Shown: positions 60,424-64,000 of the stretch, one piece after another
Layout of the letters: every line of letters begins with the position of its first letter
Position numbering within the stretch: the stretch's first letter is position 1
Assembly: GCF_000717715.1 (NCBI RefSeq)
Contig: NZ_JOAI01000027.1
Span: 45,422-109,421, forward strand
Direction of reading: 5' to 3'
Source: Streptomyces sp. NRRL B-24484
GTDB taxonomy: Bacteria > Actinomycetota > Actinomycetes > Streptomycetales > Streptomycetaceae
DNA length: 64,000 nt
Position numbers and translations under genes: made by a program
Notes under the pieces: model-generated
What the model was told of the DNA's origin: nothing
Database searches by the model: none
The model's input: the letters and a program-made list of their open reading frames with translations, nothing else

Positions 60424-60963
60424 ATGACCCTGACGTATCCGGAGGTCGGCGGCACCGCCGGCCCCGGACCGCTGCCGGCCGGCTACCGCCACCTGCACCA
60501 CCGCACGGCGGTCGGCCGCGGGCCGGTGGACTTCGCCGTCGCCGGCCTGGCCGTCACCACCTGGCGGATGCACCGTGCGGCCCGCGTCCTGATCGACGCC
60601 GACGGCCCGCGGGCCGCCCCCGGCACCCGCGTCACCTGCGGAATCGGCCTCGGACCGGCCCGGATCACCGGACCCTGCGAGGTCGTCCGGGCCGTCGACG
60701 AACCCCGCCGCACCGGCTTCGCGTACGGCACCCTGCCCGGCCACCCCGAGTGCGGCGAGGAGGCCTTCGTCGTCGAACTCGCCGCGGACGGCACCGTCTG
60801 GTTCACCGTCACCGCCTTCAGCCGCCCCGCCACCCGCCTCACCCGCCTCGCCGGCCCCCTCGTCCCGCTCTTCCAGCACCTCTACGCCCGCCACTGCGGC
60901 CGCACCCTGCGCCGCCTCACCGCCGACGGGGGCCCCGCGGGCCCGCGCCCCGGTGCCGCCTGA
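60424..60963 (+). CDS. DUF1990 domain protein
   Basis: A 179-aa protein. YRHLHHRTAVGRGPVDFAVAGLAVTTWRMHRAARV at the start and GFAYGTLPGHPECGEEAFVVELAADGTVWFTVTAFSRPA in the middle are the DUF1990 hallmarks. The family may bind small molecules; function unknown. ATG 60424 has GGAGG upstream. Its 3' end overlaps the next, convergent gene by 47 bases. Confidence 0.83.
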   Translation: MTLTYPEVGGTAGPGPLPAGYRHLHHRTAVGRGPVDFAVAGLAVTTWRMHRAARVLIDADGPRAAPGTRVTCGIGLGPARITGPCEVVRAVDEPRRTGFAYGTLPGHPECGEEAFVVELAADGTVWFTVTAFSRPATRLTRLAGPLVPLFQHLYARHCGRTLRRLTADGGPAGPRPGAA

Positions 60964-61570
60964 ACACCCGTACCCTCAGCGCACGCGTGCGCCAGGGGGT
61001 GGCGGCCGTCGCGAGCGCACCGAGCAGCAGGGCGGCACCGGTCACGGCCCACGACCGGGCGTCCGCCACCGGGGCGGCCGTCCAGTCCCACGGGCCGTTG
61101 CCCATCCACACCAGCGGGAACGCCGAGGCCACCGGCAGCACCCAGGACAGGTGGAGTCCCAACAGCCGCTGCGACAGGACGGCGAGTCCGAGCCAGATGA
61201 GCAGCGACCGGACGAAGACCGCGCCCATCGCCGGGCCGACGGCCACCGACTCGAGCAGGAACGAAACCGCGCACGCGCCCGACGCGACGGCCGCCAGACC
61301 CAGCACCCGCACGCGCTGCAACCTGGTGCCGCCCGACTGCTCGTGGTCCCGCATCTCCCCGCCGAGCACCGCGACGAGGAACACGGCGGAGAGCAGCGGG
61401 AGTTCACGGCGGAACGGAACCCCGGTCGTCACGCCCCCGTCGCCGATCGAGGGGACGGGCACCTTGACACCGCCCAGCACGGCCGACAGCACCGCGACCG
61501 CCGCAACGCTCAGCGCGACCGCGGCGAAGCGGTGGCTGCGGGCGTAGCGGTACGCGTCGGACCACGTCAT
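60917..61570 (-). CDS. Membrane protein, probable second ABC permease component
   Basis: A 217-aa protein with about six hydrophobic segments (for example AAVALSVAAVAVLSAVLGGV, LPLLSAVFLVAVLGGEMRDHEQSGG, VLGLAAVASGACAVSFLL). The E-x(4)-EQSGGTR segment resembles cytoplasmic loops of ABC-2 permeases. The start is ATG 61570, one base overlapping the upstream stop (TGATG); ATG 61582 is possible. It ends the ATPase-permease operon and probably forms part of that transporter. Confidence 0.75.
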   Translation of the reverse strand: MTWSDAYRYARSHRFAAVALSVAAVAVLSAVLGGVKVPVPSIGDGGVTTGVPFRRELPLLSAVFLVAVLGGEMRDHEQSGGTRLQRVRVLGLAAVASGACAVSFLLESVAVGPAMGAVFVRSLLIWLGLAVLSQRLLGLHLSWVLPVASAFPLVWMGNGPWDWTAAPVADARSWAVTGAALLLGALATAATPWRTRALRVRVFRRHRGAGPRGPRRR

Positions 61571-62856
61571 CAGGACGTACATCCTGCGGCCGCGAGAACC
61601 GCACGTTCCCCGGCGGTCCACTGCGCCTGCGCCTGCTCCGGCTGCACCACCGCCGCCCGGGCGGCGCTCTCGGCATCGGCCACCCCGGACATGTGGAGTC
61701 CCCGGTCGGCGACGTCCGGATCGACGCCCATGGCACGGTACTCCAGCCACAGGTGGATGCGGTCGGACGAGCGCCACGCCGCCGCGTTGTCCACCGGAAG
61801 GTCGCAGTGCCGGAGGGACTGGGCGAAGACCGCCTGGGCCATTGCCATCGCCGCCGTCCGCGTGTGCCCCTCGGTGATCGCGAACCCGGTGTCGCCGAGG
61901 CCGGTACGCCGCAGGCCTTCCTCGTAGAAGGCCGCGGGCCGGCCGAGCCACGGCTGGGGAACCTCGGACAGCCGCCGCGCCATCGCCGTCAGCTCCGGCA
62001 GGTACTTGCGGTGCTCCGGCCACACGCACACCTCGGGCACGCCGTCACCGTCGCGCCGGCAGAGAGGTGCCGCATCGGCGGACGTCCGGTCCCGCTGGAT
62101 GCCTCCGGCACCCGGGATGGCCGCGAAGACCACCAGCACCACGGCGGCCGCGGCAGTCGCACAACCGCGGAGGCCCCAGGTGAGCGGACGCGCACGCAGG
62201 CCCGCCCGACGACCCGGGAGAGCCGGTGCGAAGACCGCCAAGGCCACCAGCGCGGCCGCTAGCAGCAACCGCAGTGCGATCGGGGTGGGGCGGACGTCCC
62301 GGTCGGGGGCACCGCTGAGCACGATGAATCCCAGGTTCTGCCCCAGCGCGGTGATGCCGATGAAGGTGCCCAGCGCCGCCACCACCGGGGTGAACCAGGG
62401 CGACGGGAACCAACGGCCGGCCAGGTGCCCCAGCGCTGCGAACGACACGAGGATCGCCGCTCCGAGCAGCAGGTAGGACGGCCACAGGAATCCCGGGCCG
62501 GCCGCGTCGAAGGAGACCGCCGCCGCGGCCACCGCCCCGGTCCCGTACGCGAGGAAGCCCAGGGTGAGCGTGGCGGCGAGCCGCACGGCCTCCGCCTGCC
62601 ACGCGGGGCGGGCTGCCGCCAGCACCGACTCGGGCATGCCCGTACGGGACGATCGGCCTGCCTGCCAGGCGGAGACGGCGGCGAGCACCGGCCCCAGGAA
62701 GAGCGTGACGACCTGGACCGCGACGCTCGCCTCCGGCCACACCCCCATCCAGGAGCGGCTGCGCCCGAAGAGCACTGCGACGTCCACGAGGACCATCACC
62801 GGCAGGGCGAGGAGCAGTGGGGAACGGCGCAGTTCCGTCCGGTAGATCCTCAGCAC
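61570..62856 (-). CDS. ABC-type transporter membrane protein with soluble C-terminal domain
   Basis: A 428-aa protein. The first 240 residues have about six helices (LLLALPVMVLVDVAVLFG, VVTLFLGPVLAAVSAW and others). One further helix (LRGCATAAAAVVLVVFAAIPGAGG) leads into a roughly 180-residue soluble domain with CRRDGDGVPEVCVWPEH, which likely faces outside and contains paired cysteines. GTG 62856 has GGAGGAAAC upstream and overlaps the ATPase stop by 7 bases. Layout suggests an exporter or immunity-type transporter with an extracellular sensing domain. Confidence 0.78.
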   Translation of the reverse strand: MLRIYRTELRRSPLLLALPVMVLVDVAVLFGRSRSWMGVWPEASVAVQVVTLFLGPVLAAVSAWQAGRSSRTGMPESVLAAARPAWQAEAVRLAATLTLGFLAYGTGAVAAAAVSFDAAGPGFLWPSYLLLGAAILVSFAALGHLAGRWFPSPWFTPVVAALGTFIGITALGQNLGFIVLSGAPDRDVRPTPIALRLLLAAALVALAVFAPALPGRRAGLRARPLTWGLRGCATAAAAVVLVVFAAIPGAGGIQRDRTSADAAPLCRRDGDGVPEVCVWPEHRKYLPELTAMARRLSEVPQPWLGRPAAFYEEGLRRTGLGDTGFAITEGHTRTAAMAMAQAVFAQSLRHCDLPVDNAAAWRSSDRIHLWLEYRAMGVDPDVADRGLHMSGVADAESAARAAVVQPEQAQAQWTAGERAVLAAAGCTS

Positions 62857-63620
62857 GTTTCCTCCATCGCCGCTCCCTGCAGAGCCGTCATGTAACCGCG
62901 CTCCAGGGCGGTGTCGCCGGGGGCGTCCGCGAGACCGCGGGCGGCAAGGTCCGCCGGGGTGCCCCGGTAGACCGCCGTGCCCTCCTTGAGGACGACGACC
63001 GCATCGCAGGCGGCCCCCACGTCCTCGACGAGGTGGGTGCTGAGCAGCACGGCGGCCCCGTCGTCCGCCAGCGACCGGATGAGGTTCCTGAAGTCGAGCC
63101 GCTGTGCCGGATCGAGCCCGACGGTGGGTTCGTCGAGAAGCACCAGGGACGGGGACCCGACCACCGCGGCGGCGATGCCGGCGCGGCGGATCATTCCGCC
63201 GGAGAGCTTCTTCATCCGGTCTCCGGCCCGCGCGCTCAGGCCGACCGCCGCGATCGCCTTCTTGGTGGCGCTCTCGATCTCCTTGCCGGGCACCTCCCGC
63301 AACCAGGCGCAGTAGCGCACGAAGTCGGCAACCGAGAAGGTCGGGTAGTACCCGAAATCCTGCGGGAGATAGCCGATCCGACGCCTCGCCCAGCGGGCGT
63401 CGCGCTCGCTCCTGATCTCCCTCCCGAAGAGTTCGATCGCCCCGCCCCGGGGCGGCGCCACGGTGGCGATCGTCCTCAGCAGGGTCGTCTTCCCGGCGCC
63501 GTTCGGCCCCAGGAGGCCCGACACACCGGCCGGTACCGACAGGTCGAGGCCGTTGATGATCGGCCGTGCCGCGCCGCCCTGCACCAACGACGAAACATGA
63601 ACAATTTGCTGCTCTGTCAC
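62850..63620 (-). CDS. ABC transporter ATP-binding protein
   Basis: A 256-aa ATPase. Walker A GPNGAGKT (38-45), Q-loop YLPQDFG, signature LSGGM (139-143), Walker B LVLLDEP (159-165) and H-loop STHLVED are complete. It is of the CcmA/NatA drug-export type. GTG 63620 is chosen since AGGAGA lies 8 bases upstream; an open frame 19 codons longer runs into the terminator hairpin. Operon order is ATPase, large permease, small permease. Confidence 0.88.
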   Translation of the reverse strand: MTEQQIVHVSSLVQGGAARPIINGLDLSVPAGVSGLLGPNGAGKTTLLRTIATVAPPRGGAIELFGREIRSERDARWARRRIGYLPQDFGYYPTFSVADFVRYCAWLREVPGKEIESATKKAIAAVGLSARAGDRMKKLSGGMIRRAGIAAAVVGSPSLVLLDEPTVGLDPAQRLDFRNLIRSLADDGAAVLLSTHLVEDVGAACDAVVVLKEGTAVYRGTPADLAARGLADAPGDTALERGYMTALQGAAMEETC

Positions 63621-63635
63621 GCAATTCTCCTGGAC

Positions 63636-63675
63636 GCTGCAGGGCTGCCGGGTGGTCCTCCGACAGCCCTGCAGC
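63636..63675 (-). terminator. Terminator between the secreted-protein gene and the ABC operon
   Basis: A perfect 12-bp stem (GCTGCAGGGCTG at 63636-63647 with 63664-63675) encloses a 16-base loop, 18 bases after the secreted protein's stop. It may be partial, letting lower-level transcription into the ABC genes. Confidence 0.65.
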
Positions 63676-63693
63676 ACGGTTCAGTTCATCTTG

Positions 63694-64000
63694 TTAGTCG
63701 TATGTGACCGTGGTGCGGTCCAGGCTGAAGATGCAGTTGTAATTGTCGAACGTGCCAGAGTAGCCGACGCCCAGCCGCCAGTTGTGGTACGCGTCGGCCT
63801 CGAAGGAGCAGTCGAAGTGCACGTGGTAGTACTTGTCCCCCGTCGCCTTCTGGCAGTACGAGTGGCCGGTGGTGTCGTACCAGTAGCCCCGGCACCCCTG
63901 AGTCCAGTTCGCCTCGTTGGAGGCGCTGGCAACCGGCGCCACGATGCCGATGGCCACTGCCGACATGGCAGCGACGATTCCCGCCTTGCCGACCTTCCCG
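63694..64000 (-). CDS. Small secreted four-cysteine protein, 5' end cut by the window edge
   Basis: The frame is open to the right edge. The visible part begins GKVGKAGIVAAMSAVAIGIVAPVASAS, a signal peptide with cleavage probably after ASA, so the ATG at 63966 lies inside the signal and the true start is outside the window. The mature part is about 75 residues, rich in Tyr/Trp/Gly/Asp, with four cysteines (QGCRGY, SYCQK, FDCSF, YNCIF), consistent with two disulfides. I do not recognise the family. Stop is TAA, rare here. It lies upstream of an ABC transporter operon on the same strand, as seen for exported peptides with dedicated transport or immunity. Confidence 0.78.
   Translation of the reverse strand, partial: GKVGKAGIVAAMSAVAIGIVAPVASASNEANWTQGCRGYWYDTTGHSYCQKATGDKYYHVHFDCSFEADAYHNWRLGVGYSGTFDNYNCIFSLDRTTVTYD

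Noticed and set aside
63694..64000. Lactococcin 972-type bacteriocin identity for the small secreted protein
   Set aside because: Four cysteines and a different residue pattern, and the transporter lacks the large membrane protein typical of that system; kept only as an unknown secreted peptide.

Overview
The window is high-GC actinobacterial DNA, almost certainly from the Streptomyces/Kitasatospora group. Support comes from extreme third-position GC, many GTG starts with 4-base ATGA/GTGA overlaps, a hopanoid cluster, an IdeR/DmdR-type iron box, a SigJ-like sigma factor and families typical of streptomycetes (DUF1876, DUF1990, DUF2470, DUF5941). I cannot fix the species.

Region 1 (1-12055, mostly minus strand) is an isoprenoid and envelope block. 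A hopanoid/squalene operon (hpnC-hpnD-hpnE, then the start of a probable polyprenyl synthetase running off the left edge) lies next to a tight minus-strand operon: DUF5941 CDP-alcohol phosphotransferase, nucleotidyltransferase, glycerol-1-phosphate-dehydrogenase-like enzyme, second CDP-alcohol phosphotransferase, GT2 glycosyltransferase and a TagG/TagH-type ABC exporter. Together these look like a complete route for making and exporting a phosphodiester-linked surface molecule of unknown structure. idi (IPP isomerase) reads away from it on the plus strand.

Region 2 (12182-20357) has an HATPase-type regulator, a gene-poor 0.9 kb stretch, a tRNA-Leu(GAG) with a strong terminator, a methyltransferase remnant, and two large convergent helicase genes. 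Each helicase carries a phospholipase-D-like domain: one is SF1/Upf1-like with DUF5710, the other SF2 with DUF3427. This is the most island-like part of the window.

Region 3 (20437-36931) is mixed metabolism: YjbR, YidD, aldo/keto reductases, an aldehyde dehydrogenase/DUF779 pair with its GAF regulator, an ornithine-lipid acyltransferase pair (OlsB-OlsA), a SigJ-type sigma factor, an AraC regulator, VOC proteins, an APC permease, a PPOX protein and a truncated FGE-fold protein.

Region 4 (36086-45764) holds a UbiA prenyltransferase divergent from a type III polyketide synthase-methyltransferase-flavoprotein operon arranged like srsABC (phenolic lipids). A secreted GH16 enzyme, small membrane and lipoprotein genes, and a second APC permease follow.

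Region 5 (46051-55457) is an acyl-CoA catabolic regulon. A plus-strand operon (kinase-like phosphotransferase and three acyl-CoA dehydrogenases) and a minus-strand operon (two SDRs and a quinone oxidoreductase) share one identical 21-bp operator. The second copy lies between the minus operon and a tetR gene. A peptide deformylase/HTH regulator pair with its own 27-bp inverted-repeat operator sits between the two operons.

Region 6 (55543-64000) has an iron-box-controlled DUF2470 gene, a two-domain VOC protein, a ferredoxin-reductase-like enzyme, an MFS transporter, two small conserved genes, and an ABC transporter operon next to a small four-cysteine secreted protein cut by the right edge.
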